DNA of 64,000 nt from JBFIHF01 sp964411125. Its GTDB lineage: Bacteria; Myxococcota_A; Bradymonadia; Bradymonadales; Bradymonadaceae. Location of the stretch: NCBI GenBank assembly GCA_964411125.1, contig CAYPJU010000017.1, forward strand, positions 1 through 64,000, given 5' to 3'. Position numbers and translations under genes: made by a program. Shown in pieces: positions 8,761-18,532 of the stretch (positions within the stretch are counted from its first letter, which is position 1; the number at the start of each line of letters is the position of its first letter). Below the pieces are notes generated by a model. That model saw nothing but the letters and a program-made list of their open reading frames with translations, did not search any database and was not told the DNA's origin.

Positions 8761-10839
8761 TCAGGGGTTCGGGAGTTCGTTGTCCGTTCCCGGGGTCGGA
8801 CTCACCTTGAAGAAGTCCGCCGAATTGTTGTCGGTGTCGAGGTCCCGCGACACGTCGAAGATCGGCCAACGCGACAGCGATTTACCCGCATCGGACGGCG
8901 AGAAGGGAACCGCAGTTCCTTCGCCGGCGAAGGTGTCGGTCGCCGAGAACGTGCCGTAGCCAAGGGCGTCGATCACGCGACCGTTGTACTCGAGCACGAA
9001 GCTGTCGGGACCGTTCTGGTAGTCGACCCCTTCGTAGAGCACGCTGCAATAGTCGATGAGCGCGGCGCCGACGGTGTCGACGTTGCAGACCACCGCGTAG
9101 CCGTAGTCGTTCGCGACTCCGTCGTCGATGGTGTAACCGTCCATGTAGATACCGTTGAGCGTCGGGTTCCCCATGTTGTCGGTCGTGAAGATGTAGTCCT
9201 CACCGTTGTTGCCGTTGATGGCGCGCAGGACGTAGCCGTCGAGCGCCAGGTTCTCCCAGCCCTGGATCGGGGCCATCAGCTCGACGAACGTGTCCGAGCC
9301 GTCTGCGCCGGGCTGGTCCACGTACGCCTCGTTGATGATGAGGTCGGCGTTCGGCAGTCCCGGCGTCGGGAAGTAGCTGAGGAAGTCGGCTTTGTTGTTG
9401 TCGGTGTCGGTGCCGTTGGCGTCTCGACCGACGGAACGACCGCTCGAGGGGTCGGGGGCGGAATCGCAGTTCATCGCGTCCGTGCACGTGCCTTCGCCCG
9501 CAAAACCGAGCGCATCGGTGGCACCATACGTGACGGCGTCGACCTCGGTGCCGTTGGCGTCCAACAGACGGACGTTGTCAGGCCCGTTTTGCAGCACGTC
9601 CTGGGTTCCCGACGCCCCCGTCATGATGGGGTAGACGTTCGAGAAGAAGGGTAGGGCGAGCGAGAGGAACGTATCAGGCGTGTCCGTGGTGATGACGGCG
9701 AATCCGTAGCCGTCGAGCTTCGCGTCGGCCGGGAGGGTGAACGTTCCGTACACTGCGCCGCCCGAGCCGTTGACCAGCTCGACGGTGAAGTTCGCCAGCG
9801 GAAGTCCCGGAGGGCCGAAGAGCTCCACGAATGTCGGTGAGCCGTCCGCGCCGCGGGTATCGTCGCCGAGCGCGTCGTAGAAGACCTCGTTGACCACGAC
9901 TTTGCCGCTGACCTGGACGGCGCCGCACGCGACGGTCCCCCCGTTGTTCTGGCACGTCTCGTTGGCTCCCGGGCACGCCGTGGGCGCCGAGAAATCGAGG
10001 CAGCCGTCGGCGGTCGTCTCGCAGCTCGCGATCGAGTTTCCGACGCACACCTTCTCGCCGGCGAGGCACTGATCCTGGCACATCGCCTCGGGGACACATG
10101 ACCCCTGGCGGCAGGTCTGGGTCGCAGGGCATGCCTGAGCTGCCTGTAGCTCCGTGCAGTTGTCCGCGTCCGCGTCGCGTACGCAGACCTGATACATGCC
10201 GTCGGCCGTACAGAGCGTTTCGCCCTCCACGCACTCGTCCTGGCACGTCGTGCTCGCTTCGCACGCGCCGTTGCTGCAGACTTGCGTCTCCGGGCACTCC
10301 TTGCCGGGGCCCCACTCGAGGCAGCCCTCCACCCCACGGGTGCAGGTGGTGATGAGTTCGTCTTCGCACGAGGTCTCGCCTTCGTTACACGCGTCTGTGC
10401 AAGTGGGCGCGCGACACAAGCCGTCCGTCGGATCGCAAATTTGACCCTGATCACAGGCGCGAGCGGCGCCGAACTCGACACAGCCGTTGCCGTCGTGATC
10501 TGCGCAACTCTCCACCTGGCCCATCGTGGTGCAGCGCGTCTCCGGAGGAGTGCATGTGTCGTCGCAGTTGCGGGGGATGTCCTCGCAGTCGCCGTTCATG
10601 CAGGTCTCGGAGTCGAGACACGTCGTCGTGATCGTCCGCGTGGTGCCGTCCGAGTTGCGCACGCAGGTCGACAGCGTTCGGGCGTCCTGGCAGCTCCGAG
10701 TGCCGACTTCGCACGAGCCCATCTGACCGTTGTTGGTGGCTCCGTTGTTGGAGCCGTTGTTCGACGGCGCGGGATCGGTCGGACATCCGAGCAGCAAGAA
10801 CGACGAGGCGAGAAGACAGATCAATTGAGTAGATTTCAT
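8761..10839 (-). CDS. Cys-rich lipoprotein with two lamin-tail domains
   Basis: Secreted lipoprotein of 692 residues. The signal peptide ends in a lipobox (LLLGC), followed by an Asn/Gly-rich spacer with NNG triplets. Residues ~40-305 contain about six repeats of a ~45-residue module with six to eight cysteines (GETLCTADG, ACPATQTCRQG), probably disulphide-bonded. Two lamin-tail (LTD) domains follow, beginning near 310 (VVVNEVFYD) and 500 (LIINEAYVD), each with the FVEL signature. LTDs in bacterial surface proteins are thought to mediate binding. The ATG at 10839 has GAGGA five bases upstream, better than an in-frame start at 10869. Likely outer-membrane or surface-exposed (Pro at +2 after the lipid cysteine). 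Confidence 0.85.
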   Translation of the reverse strand: MKSTQLICLLASSFLLLGCPTDPAPSNNGSNNGATNNGQMGSCEVGTRSCQDARTLSTCVRNSDGTTRTITTTCLDSETCMNGDCEDIPRNCDDTCTPPETRCTTMGQVESCADHDGNGCVEFGAARACDQGQICDPTDGLCRAPTCTDACNEGETSCEDELITTCTRGVEGCLEWGPGKECPETQVCSNGACEASTTCQDECVEGETLCTADGMYQVCVRDADADNCTELQAAQACPATQTCRQGSCVPEAMCQDQCLAGEKVCVGNSIASCETTADGCLDFSAPTACPGANETCQNNGGTVACGAVQVSGKVVVNEVFYDALGDDTRGADGSPTFVELFGPPGLPLANFTVELVNGSGGAVYGTFTLPADAKLDGYGFAVITTDTPDTFLSLALPFFSNVYPIMTGASGTQDVLQNGPDNVRLLDANGTEVDAVTYGATDALGFAGEGTCTDAMNCDSAPDPSSGRSVGRDANGTDTDNNKADFLSYFPTPGLPNADLIINEAYVDQPGADGSDTFVELMAPIQGWENLALDGYVLRAINGNNGEDYIFTTDNMGNPTLNGIYMDGYTIDDGVANDYGYAVVCNVDTVGAALIDYCSVLYEGVDYQNGPDSFVLEYNGRVIDALGYGTFSATDTFAGEGTAVPFSPSDAGKSLSRWPIFDVSRDLDTDNNSADFFKVSPTPGTDNELPNP

Positions 10840-10897
10840 AATTTTCCTCGGAGCGGAGGCGGACATCATAGCGGGAGGTCAAATTCGATGCGAGGGT

Positions 10898-11266
10898 TCA
10901 GGCGTCGGGGCGATCGGCGAGTAGTACCGCGAGGATCGCGCGAACGTTCTGCGGTGTCGGGTTCGTCGCAGCCAGGGCAGCCCGGCGGACGGCTTCAGCG
11001 CGTGCAGCCGGACTGAGAGGACGTTCCGCGACCAACCGCAACACTTCGCTGCCGACGAGGGTATCGAGGCCCGACGACGGGGCGCTGTCTGCCCCCGACG
11101 TCGACGGTCGGGGCGTGGATTCTTCGGCGCCGGGTTGGCTCGACCACCGACTCCGCAGCGCCGCGATCGGGTCGTCGCTCGGCTGATACGCCGGGGGCGG
11201 CGGCAAGTCACGGGCGCTCGCGATAGCGTCGAATAGCTGGTCGAGAGGATTGGGGGCGGCCGCCAC
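10898..11266 (-). CDS. Hypothetical protein, Pro/Ala-rich N-terminus
   Basis: Not recognised. 122 residues, GTG start four bases after the stop of the TPR membrane protein, so probably translated from the same message. It is soluble, without signal peptide or membrane helix. The first half is low-complexity and rich in Pro, Ser and Ala. The second half (about 68-120) is predicted helical with many Ala, Arg and Leu (AARAEAVRRAALAA), which suggests a small helical bundle. It may act with the neighbouring TPR protein; nothing in the sequence gives a function. Confidence 0.55.
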   Translation of the reverse strand: MAAAPNPLDQLFDAIASARDLPPPPAYQPSDDPIAALRSRWSSQPGAEESTPRPSTSGADSAPSSGLDTLVGSEVLRLVAERPLSPAARAEAVRRAALAATNPTPQNVRAILAVLLADRPDA

Positions 11267-11270
11267 GTCG

Positions 11271-12140
<870 letters not shown>

Positions 12141-12352
12141 GGGCGTCCAACCGGGGACAGGGCAGCCATGTGGAGTAGGGTAGTTTTCCTACGGCGTTGC
12201 GAGACCGTCAAGTATCTAGACCAACGAAGCGGTTCGGTGCCGAGCGGGAGCGACGGCCCCGACGATGGTCGAGGAACTCTACGGCGGGGGCTTCGGTCGC
12301 GTGCAGCGACGGGGGATCGACCTTCTACTGGCGGCTGTCCCGCCGGCCAAGA

Positions 12353-14194
12353 CTAGTTCTTGTCCCAGCGCTTCGGTTCGGTCTTGGTGGTGGAGGGGCG
12401 CGTCCACTTCATCTTGGCGGGCGCTTTCTTCTTCTCGGTCGTTTTCTCCGAGGTCGTCTTTGTGGACGTCGTCTTACTCGACGTAGTCTCGGTCTTCGGC
12501 GTCGTGGTCGATTTGCTCGCCGTCGAGGTTGCGGTGGTGGTCTTCGTGGACGCGGCTTTCTTCACCGCGGGTTCGGAGGTCTTCTCTTTGGTCGCGACGG
12601 TGTCGCCGACTTCGGCTTTTTCGTCCGCTCCGTCGCTCTCCGTCTCGGCGAGCTCGTCGCCCTCCTCCGAATCCTCTTCCACGACTTCTTCCACTGGATC
12701 TTCGAGGGCTTCCACGGCGATGTCGCCGGGTTCGTCCTTTGCGGCGATCTCGGCGGGGGGCGTCTCTGCCGCGTTGGCGACGGGAACGTCGGTGGGGCCG
12801 TCTCCTTCTGTGTCGCCCTGCGACGTGAGCACGATCAAGCCGACGACAGCGAGGAGGACCGCGACGATCGCCACTACGGCGACGCCGACGAGCATCTTCT
12901 GGTTGTCGTTGGAGGGCTCTTCGAAGTCATGGTCCGCGAAGTTCGGAACGTTCGCGGGGGGAGCCCCCGAGTGCATCGGGTTCGGATTCGCGGGCGAGCT
13001 GGCGGTGGTGTTCGGCAGGGGCTCGTCGGCCACCGTCGGGTTGGGGTCCTGCAACTGGACGCCGAGGGGCGCGCCGCCGGGCGTGAAGTGTGGCTGCCGC
13101 TGGGCGGTCTGGACCGTGTCTACCGCCGGGGTCTGAGCGGTGGGGTTCGGGGTGCCTACCGAACCCATCCCCATCCCGGTGACGTACTCCGCGCTCGGGT
13201 CGGTGCCGACCATGCCGGGAAGGGCCGAGGTCGAGAAGCCCATCACGGCGAAGATGTCGGCGAGCATTTGCGAAGCGTCCTGGTAGCGCGCGTCGGGATC
13301 CTTCGAGCACGCGCGCTGGACGATCATCCCAATCTCCGGCCGCATGAAGACACCCTCACGCGGGACGATCTCGGGGAGAGGATCGCTGATGTGCATGAAC
13401 AGCACGGCGAGAGGTGTCGGCGCGTCGAAAGGCGTCTCGCCGGTGAGCATCTCGTACATCATGATGCCGACCGCGTAGATGTCGGCCGGCGGCCCGAGGT
13501 CCTTGCGTCCCTGGGCCTGCTCGGGAGCCATGTAGTGCGGCGTCCCGAACACTTCCCCTTCGCGCGTCAGGCCGCGTGTCGCTCCCTCGTTCACCATGCG
13601 GGCGATGCCGAAGTCGAGCAGCTTGACGTAGTCTTGCTCGGCGCCGCGCGGCGAAATGATCATGTTCTCGGGCTTCAGATCGCGGTGGACGATGCCGCGC
13701 TCGTGCGCCTCGGTGAGGGCGTTCAGGATCTGGGCGGTGACGTGAATGATCCGCTCCAGCGTTAGTTTCTCGGTCTTCAGCCACTTGCCGAGGCTCTTGC
13801 CGGGGGCGTACTCCATCACCATGTAGGGATGTTTGCCGTCCTCGAACCCGAAGTCGTAGAGCGTGATGATGTTGGGGTGGTTGAGCCGCGAGACCGCGCG
13901 GGCCTCGCGGATGAAACGGTCGCGACCGTTGTCCGAGTCCTTGAGCTCGGTGCGCAACACCTTGAACGCGACCTCTCGCTCCACGGGGAGCTGCAGCGCC
14001 CGATAAACCGCACCCATCCCCCCCTCGTTGATCAGGCCGAGGATGACGTATTTGTCCGCCGCCATCCGTCCGATCATCGGATCGGAGGCCGCGTCTTCGG
14101 CGTCCTCCTCCGGGATGTAGTAGTAGCCCTCGCAGCGGGGGCAGGCAGCCCCGAGTTCGGGGTTCGGTTCGTGGCAGTTGGGGCAAACGGCCAT
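12353..14194 (-). CDS. Ser/Thr protein kinase with N-terminal zinc ribbon and transmembrane helix
   Basis: PknB-type kinase of 613 residues. A zinc ribbon (C4, C7, C18, C21) precedes the kinase domain: Lys78, HRDLKPEN at 170-177, DFG, and the activation-segment motif GTPHYMAPE. The glycine loop reads NEGGMG, with Asn56 replacing the first Gly. Catalytic residues are otherwise intact. After a Pro/Thr-rich linker, a helix at about 434-457 crosses the membrane, followed by an acidic stretch and a Lys/Thr/Ser-rich tail. The kinase would be cytoplasmic and the tail outside. The ATG at 14194 starts exactly at the zinc ribbon; the upstream in-frame extension is low-complexity. Confidence 0.9.
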   Translation of the reverse strand: MAVCPNCHEPNPELGAACPRCEGYYYIPEEDAEDAASDPMIGRMAADKYVILGLINEGGMGAVYRALQLPVEREVAFKVLRTELKDSDNGRDRFIREARAVSRLNHPNIITLYDFGFEDGKHPYMVMEYAPGKSLGKWLKTEKLTLERIIHVTAQILNALTEAHERGIVHRDLKPENMIISPRGAEQDYVKLLDFGIARMVNEGATRGLTREGEVFGTPHYMAPEQAQGRKDLGPPADIYAVGIMMYEMLTGETPFDAPTPLAVLFMHISDPLPEIVPREGVFMRPEIGMIVQRACSKDPDARYQDASQMLADIFAVMGFSTSALPGMVGTDPSAEYVTGMGMGSVGTPNPTAQTPAVDTVQTAQRQPHFTPGGAPLGVQLQDPNPTVADEPLPNTTASSPANPNPMHSGAPPANVPNFADHDFEEPSNDNQKMLVGVAVVAIVAVLLAVVGLIVLTSQGDTEGDGPTDVPVANAAETPPAEIAAKDEPGDIAVEALEDPVEEVVEEDSEEGDELAETESDGADEKAEVGDTVATKEKTSEPAVKKAASTKTTTATSTASKSTTTPKTETTSSKTTSTKTTSEKTTEKKKAPAKMKWTRPSTTKTEPKRWDKN

Positions 14195-14342
14195 TACTTG
14201 CTCGGTCGGATAGAAAGTTCCTTCGGAACCATACCAGTAGGGTGTGGGAGGCACAACAACGCGGGGTCGCGCGATTGTTCCGCGCGCGGCGGCGTTCCAT
14301 CCGCGTCCCCCGCCGGGCCCCGAGTGTCCGGCAGGGCACCGA

Positions 14343-15455
14343 TCAGTCCATCGCACCCACGACCACGTCGAGCACGCGGGGCGAGACGACCGTGGGGTCG
14401 GCCTCCTCCCCGATCGCGACCATCAGGTGCGTCAGACCGTCGATCTCCACCACCGAACCGCGCCCCTCCATGGCGGCGCGAAGCTCGGCTACGGCATCGG
14501 GGTCCGCGTCATAGTCGGCCGTGCCCACGATGGCAGTCGCCCCGCGCTCGCCGAGGGACTCCACGAACTTCTCGTGCAGCGCCCGGTAGGATCTCCAGGT
14601 CTCGACGTCGATGCCGAGGATCTCCCCCTTCGCCTTGCCGTCCTTCAGCTCGGCGAGCCCGTCGGTCTGCGCCTTCGCCTGCGCGGCGAGCTCTTTCTTG
14701 CGCTGCAGGAGGAGGTCTCCTTCGGGGGTATCTCCCACCTTCGCGAGCTCGGCGTCGAGGAGCTCGATCGAGCGGGCCGTCTGCCACTGCATCAGCTCGT
14801 CGAGCCGCCGTGTCGTCGGGGCGAGCAGGACGACGTTCGAATCACTCGACGCCGCTACCATCGCGATCTGAGCTCCCTGGCCGTGACCGACCCAGTGCAC
14901 GAGGTCGAGGCTGAGGTTGCTCTTCAGAAATCCAGCCGCGGCCTTCGCATCGTCGAGCAACGCCTCCCCCATCCCATCGTCGACGTCGAGGTGCGTTCGC
15001 GGGTAACGGCACCATGCCGCCGCTCCCTGCACGCAGGTGCGTTTGTCGTACAGGAGAACGGCGTACCCGGCCGCGGCGAGGTCTTCGGCGATCGTTCGGT
15101 AGACGGCGACCTCGGCGGGGAGCGAGGTCGCGAAGGCGGTCTTCATCGTCCCGTCGCGTCCGAGCGGGCCGTAGTCGTGAACGATCACGACGCCGGCGCG
15201 CGGCTTCGCCACCCCCGTCGGGCGAAGGAGCGTGCCGTCGAGTTTGACCCCCGCACTTTGGAACTGCACTTCTTCCTCGGTCACCTCGAACACGGTCGTC
15301 CCGGCGCGTGCGGCGGCGGTGGTGGTCCGGTCGTCGACCTCTTCGGAAGCTTCGACATCCCGTTCGGGGCTCGTCGCCGTCTCCGCTCGTTTCTTCGGCG
15401 CCGAAGCACACCCGACAGCGAGCAACGCCGCCATGAACATCGTGATCGTACGCAC
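14343..15455 (-). CDS. Alpha/beta-hydrolase-fold lipoprotein lacking the nucleophile Ser
   Basis: 370 residues with a lipobox signal peptide (AVGC16), so membrane-anchored and exported. The fold shows hydrolase landmarks: VVIVHDYGPLGR near 89-100, a nucleophile-elbow position, an Asp-rich strand end (GTADYDADPD, 311-320) and a late His (GLTHLM, His343). The elbow reads G190-H-G-Q-G194, so the usual Ser of GxSxG is Gly192. The protein is therefore probably not a serine hydrolase, or uses other chemistry. A helical Lys/Glu/Ala-rich insert (about 225-275) interrupts the fold. The GTG start shares one base with the stop of the upstream HD gene (TAGTG), indicating coupled translation. Confidence 0.8.
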   Translation of the reverse strand: MRTITMFMAALLAVGCASAPKKRAETATSPERDVEASEEVDDRTTTAAARAGTTVFEVTEEEVQFQSAGVKLDGTLLRPTGVAKPRAGVVIVHDYGPLGRDGTMKTAFATSLPAEVAVYRTIAEDLAAAGYAVLLYDKRTCVQGAAAWCRYPRTHLDVDDGMGEALLDDAKAAAGFLKSNLSLDLVHWVGHGQGAQIAMVAASSDSNVVLLAPTTRRLDELMQWQTARSIELLDAELAKVGDTPEGDLLLQRKKELAAQAKAQTDGLAELKDGKAKGEILGIDVETWRSYRALHEKFVESLGERGATAIVGTADYDADPDAVAELRAAMEGRGSVVEIDGLTHLMVAIGEEADPTVVSPRVLDVVVGAMD

Positions 15456-16891
15456 TACTTCCTCCTCTTTCGCCGCAGAATCTCTTCGGCCATCAACTCC
15501 CAGACTCCGTCTCGTCCCTCGAGGTCGCGGGCGAGATGCGGCGCGACGAAGACGCGGATCTTCTTCACGACCTTGACGAAATCGTCCTGCATTCCGGCGA
15601 CGACGCGCGAGGTCTCGTGCAGCGAGCGGTAGCGTCGACCCTCCCCCTCGCCGAAGACGAGCTGGACAGTCTCGAGGTTGTCCTTGTCGCGTGGGGGGGT
15701 GTCGATGATGACGTCGGCGGGATGCAGCGGGCGCTCGACAAGGTAGGACAGCCGCGCCCGCAGCCGGTCTGTGAGGTCGTAGACCTCGTCGGCCGGCATG
15801 TCGTAGATCCGCTCGTACGCTTCCCGGCGCTGCTCTTCGACGTGGGCGCGCGAAAACGTCGCGATCCGCTTGTAGAGGCGACGGTTGTTGTCGACGATCC
15901 CGTCGACGATGTAGCGCGTCGCGCTCCCGGTCGGCGTCGCATCGCGCAGCCAGACGAGAAAGTCGTCGTCGCTCTTCTGCAGCAGCGGCTCGAGCAGCTC
16001 TTCGGCGGCGACGTCGGTCCCCGAGTAGAACGCCGCCATCGCGGCCTCCACCATCGCCGCGGCGCTCCGGACGGTGTGGTGCCAGTACGCTTCGCTGAAC
16101 ATCGTGTAGCGACCGAACATGAAGATCTCGGCCGAGACCTTCCCCTTCGACGAGAGGGCGATGCGGCGTTCGTCCCGGTCGAGTGTCAGCGACGCGAGCA
16201 GGCGATCCCTGTCGTAGTTTCGCCCGTAAGGGACACCGAGGTGGATCGAGTCCCGCTCGAGGTAGTCCATCTTGTCGGCGTCGATCGCCCCCGACACGAT
16301 CGAGTGCAAGATGCTGTCGATGTTGGAGGGCGCGTCACCGAGTCGCCCGGTGCACAGGCGTGCCACGCGCTCGTGATCGACCCCCCAGTCGTCGCGCAAC
16401 ACCGTCGCGAGCGGGGTCGCTCCTCGCAAGGACTCGATCTCGCCTGCGATGATGCGCCCACCGACCTCTTCGTGTTTCGGCGTGTCCCGTCCTTTGTGGT
16501 GCAACGCCTCGAGGTTGTGGGCGAACGAGTAGTGCCCGACGTCGTGTAGCAGGCCTGCGGCGAGGACGGTCATGACGTCTTCCTCGCTCACGGACTCGGC
16601 GAACGCCGGCGTTCGCAGCAGGCTGCGGACGTACGCGCCGACGTACCCGTAGACGCCGAGGCTGTGTTCGAAACGCGTGTGGGTGGCGCCCGGGTAGACT
16701 AGGTGAGTGGGGCCGAGCTGCCGCACGCGTCGCAGACGCTGGAAGGCGGGATGGTCGACGACACGTTGGACCCGGCGGGTCAACGTGACGTTTCGAAGCT
16801 CCGGGATTCGGACGGACGCCGAGGCACCGAGGCCCAGTTCGGGGACCTGCACCAACAAGCGCGCTGCGGCTGCGACTGTGGGGTCGGCCAT
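15455..16891 (-). CDS. HD-domain phosphohydrolase (dGTPase/SAMHD1-like)
   Basis: Cytoplasmic metal-dependent phosphohydrolase of 478 residues in the COG1078-type HD family. The motif HTRFEHSLGV (71-80) and the HD pair at 116-117 in LLHDVGHYSFAH supply the metal ligands, with DADKMDYLERD further on carrying a likely third Asp. Relatives include dNTP triphosphohydrolases, but substrate assignment within the family is unreliable. The gene sits one base after the ferredoxin stop and overlaps the start of the hydrolase-fold lipoprotein gene, so all three appear to be one translational unit. The link between an iron-sulphur protein and the phosphohydrolase is unexplained. Confidence 0.85.
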   Translation of the reverse strand: MADPTVAAAARLLVQVPELGLGASASVRIPELRNVTLTRRVQRVVDHPAFQRLRRVRQLGPTHLVYPGATHTRFEHSLGVYGYVGAYVRSLLRTPAFAESVSEEDVMTVLAAGLLHDVGHYSFAHNLEALHHKGRDTPKHEEVGGRIIAGEIESLRGATPLATVLRDDWGVDHERVARLCTGRLGDAPSNIDSILHSIVSGAIDADKMDYLERDSIHLGVPYGRNYDRDRLLASLTLDRDERRIALSSKGKVSAEIFMFGRYTMFSEAYWHHTVRSAAAMVEAAMAAFYSGTDVAAEELLEPLLQKSDDDFLVWLRDATPTGSATRYIVDGIVDNNRRLYKRIATFSRAHVEEQRREAYERIYDMPADEVYDLTDRLRARLSYLVERPLHPADVIIDTPPRDKDNLETVQLVFGEGEGRRYRSLHETSRVVAGMQDDFVKVVKKIRVFVAPHLARDLEGRDGVWELMAEEILRRKRRK

Positions 16892-16892
16892 G

Positions 16893-17186
16893 TCAGAAGG
16901 AATCTTCCGCAGGGCGGATCGTGACCGAACCTGCGGCGATGCGGCACTGGCATGCGAGCCGAACGTTGCGCTCGAGCTCCTCGGGCATCAAGGTCAGCTC
17001 TTCGTTCTCGTTGGGGGCGCCCAGGTTCTCGACTCCGTCGAGGACCTCGATGATGCACGTCGCGCACTCGCCTTCCCGGCAGCCGAAGTCGATCTCGGCG
17101 CCGGCCTGTTCGATCGCATCCTGGAGCCGCGTACCGTCTGGAACTTCGATCGAGCGACTCTCGGCCGCAAAATTCACGGTGGCCAT
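16893..17186 (-). CDS. [2Fe-2S] ferredoxin
   Basis: Small electron carrier of 97 residues. Cys36, Cys41 and Cys44 (C-x4-C-x2-C) with Cys79 in RLACQC give the four ligands of an adrenodoxin or plant-type [2Fe-2S] cluster. The spacing of the fourth cysteine and the RLACQ context favour the bacterial Fdx/adrenodoxin-like branch. Cys81 is an extra, non-canonical cysteine. It is the first gene of the tight unit with the HD phosphohydrolase. A ferredoxin-NADP-reductase-type enzyme is encoded divergently less than 0.6 kb away and is a plausible electron donor (inference). Confidence 0.9.
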   Translation of the reverse strand: MATVNFAAESRSIEVPDGTRLQDAIEQAGAEIDFGCREGECATCIIEVLDGVENLGAPNENEELTLMPEELERNVRLACQCRIAAGSVTIRPAEDSF

Positions 17187-17290
17187 ACTACTACTCGTCT
17201 GACGATGAACCCGTTTGACAATGGAACGGGGAAACCACGAAGATCGCCTCGTTCATAAGCCGCTTCGCTCGCAATCTCAAGGGTCGGACG

Positions 17291-17752
17291 ATGATGCCCG
17301 CATACGCTCGCTCCATCGCAGCAGCAGCCATGCTCGTCGCGTCGCTCTGCACGATGGTCGCGGAGGCCGCAGCGCAGGAACCGACCCAGGCGGAGGCAAA
17401 CGCCCTGCTGATCTCGTCGTCGTCGACCACGACGACCACGATCGTCGGTGGGGTCGTCCTCACGGTCGTCCTCACTCGGAAAAAGTCGGATCTGCAGCGC
17501 TACCTGCGGGACAACGCCGTCGCGATTCGGGAGGATCTGGGGCGCGGCAGCGGCGCGACGTTTCGCGACATCGCGCAGGTGTTCGGAGTCGCCGACGACG
17601 ACTTGCCCACTTTCTCTCGCATGCTCCGAGAGCATCGGCGACAGGTCCTCGACCTCGTCGACCCGCGCACGCTCGACCTACGACACACGGAGCTCTTCGC
17701 GGAGCTCGTCGTACGCGAGGGCGCAGCCCACGACTTGTTCGGCCCCACCTGA
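17291..17752 (+). CDS. Hypothetical exported protein with one membrane helix
   Basis: Not recognised. 153 residues with a signal peptide ending near AEAAAQ (about 28), a Ser/Thr run, then a short hydrophobic segment (IVGGVVLTVVLT, about 51-62) and a basic stop-transfer RKK. The rest is a charged helical domain with several Asp/Arg-rich segments. The ATG-ATG start leaves the choice of codon open by one residue. The gene ends nine bases before the ferredoxin-reductase start, so the two are probably one transcript. A perfect TTGACA at 17215-17220 lies upstream, but no convincing -10 follows. Confidence 0.65.
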   Translation: MMPAYARSIAAAAMLVASLCTMVAEAAAQEPTQAEANALLISSSSTTTTTIVGGVVLTVVLTRKKSDLQRYLRDNAVAIREDLGRGSGATFRDIAQVFGVADDDLPTFSRMLREHRRQVLDLVDPRTLDLRHTELFAELVVREGAAHDLFGPT

Positions 17753-17761
17753 GAGGTCCCG

Positions 17762-18508
17762 ATGGGACGATACTACGACGTCGAGGTCGTCCGCGTGGAC
17801 GAACTCACCCCCCACCATCGCTCGATCTTCGTGAAGCGGGCCGACGGCGACGATTTTTCGATCCGCGCCGGTCAGTTCCTGATGATGCACTTCGAGCACG
17901 ACGGGAAGAAGCTCAACCGTTCCTACTCGGTCTCGAACCCCGTCCCGGTCGACGGGCCCGTCGAGGAGCTGGAACTGTGCGTCGCGCTGGTAGAAGGGGG
18001 GATCGGCTCGCAGATCGTCGCGGGGTGGGAGCCCGGTGACACCTTCACCGCTTCGGGCCCCCACGGTCGTTTCATTCTTCGACCCGGCGAAGACGTCGAT
18101 CTGGTGCTGGTCGGCACCGGTACGGGCATCGCGCCCTATCGAAGCATGATCCCGTCTCTCGAGCTCGCGCTCGACGCGGGGCGGCAGATCGATCTCGTGT
18201 TTGGCGCCAGGTCGCGCGACCAGTTCCTCTACGACGCGGAGTGGAAAGAGCTGGCTGCGGCGCACACCAACTTCAACTACTGGCGTTGCGCATCGCGCGA
18301 TCCCGACCCCGCCGCGTGGGAAGACGGCGGCGGCATCGTCGGCAGGGTCCAGCACGCCCTCGACCGTATCGAAACGTCGGAAGACGCCATCTTCTACCTG
18401 TGTGGCAACCCGGCGATGGTGGAGGAGGTCACGGAGCGTCTTCAGGCCGACGGTCGTGACCGCCGTTCCATCCGAACCGAGGCCTACACGAGCCCGCCGC
18501 CGCGCTAG
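17762..18508 (+). CDS. Ferredoxin-NADP reductase family flavoprotein
   Basis: FAD-dependent oxidoreductase of 248 residues that would move electrons between NAD(P)H and a ferredoxin. The FAD-binding motif RSYSVSNP lies at 53-60. The pyridine-nucleotide motif GTGTGIAPYRS starts at 118, and YLCGNPAMVEE near the C-terminus is characteristic of the FNR family. It has no fused iron-sulphur domain, which fits use of a separate ferredoxin such as the one encoded divergently. GAGAGGT just upstream of the ATG is a good ribosome site. It converges on the CcmH-like gene 24 bases away. Confidence 0.88.
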   Translation: MGRYYDVEVVRVDELTPHHRSIFVKRADGDDFSIRAGQFLMMHFEHDGKKLNRSYSVSNPVPVDGPVEELELCVALVEGGIGSQIVAGWEPGDTFTASGPHGRFILRPGEDVDLVLVGTGTGIAPYRSMIPSLELALDAGRQIDLVFGARSRDQFLYDAEWKELAAAHTNFNYWRCASRDPDPAAWEDGGGIVGRVQHALDRIETSEDAIFYLCGNPAMVEEVTERLQADGRDRRSIRTEAYTSPPPR

Positions 18509-18532
18509 CCCGGGGCCAGCCCCTCGAGGCGC

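Noticed and set aside
12197..13765. 522-codon plus-strand frame over the second kinase
   Set aside because: Antisense of the kinase; Arg/Gly-rich, no domain.
17215..17243. Perfect TTGACA before the 153-residue gene
   Set aside because: No acceptable -10 at 16-18 bases; mentioned with the gene but not called a promoter.
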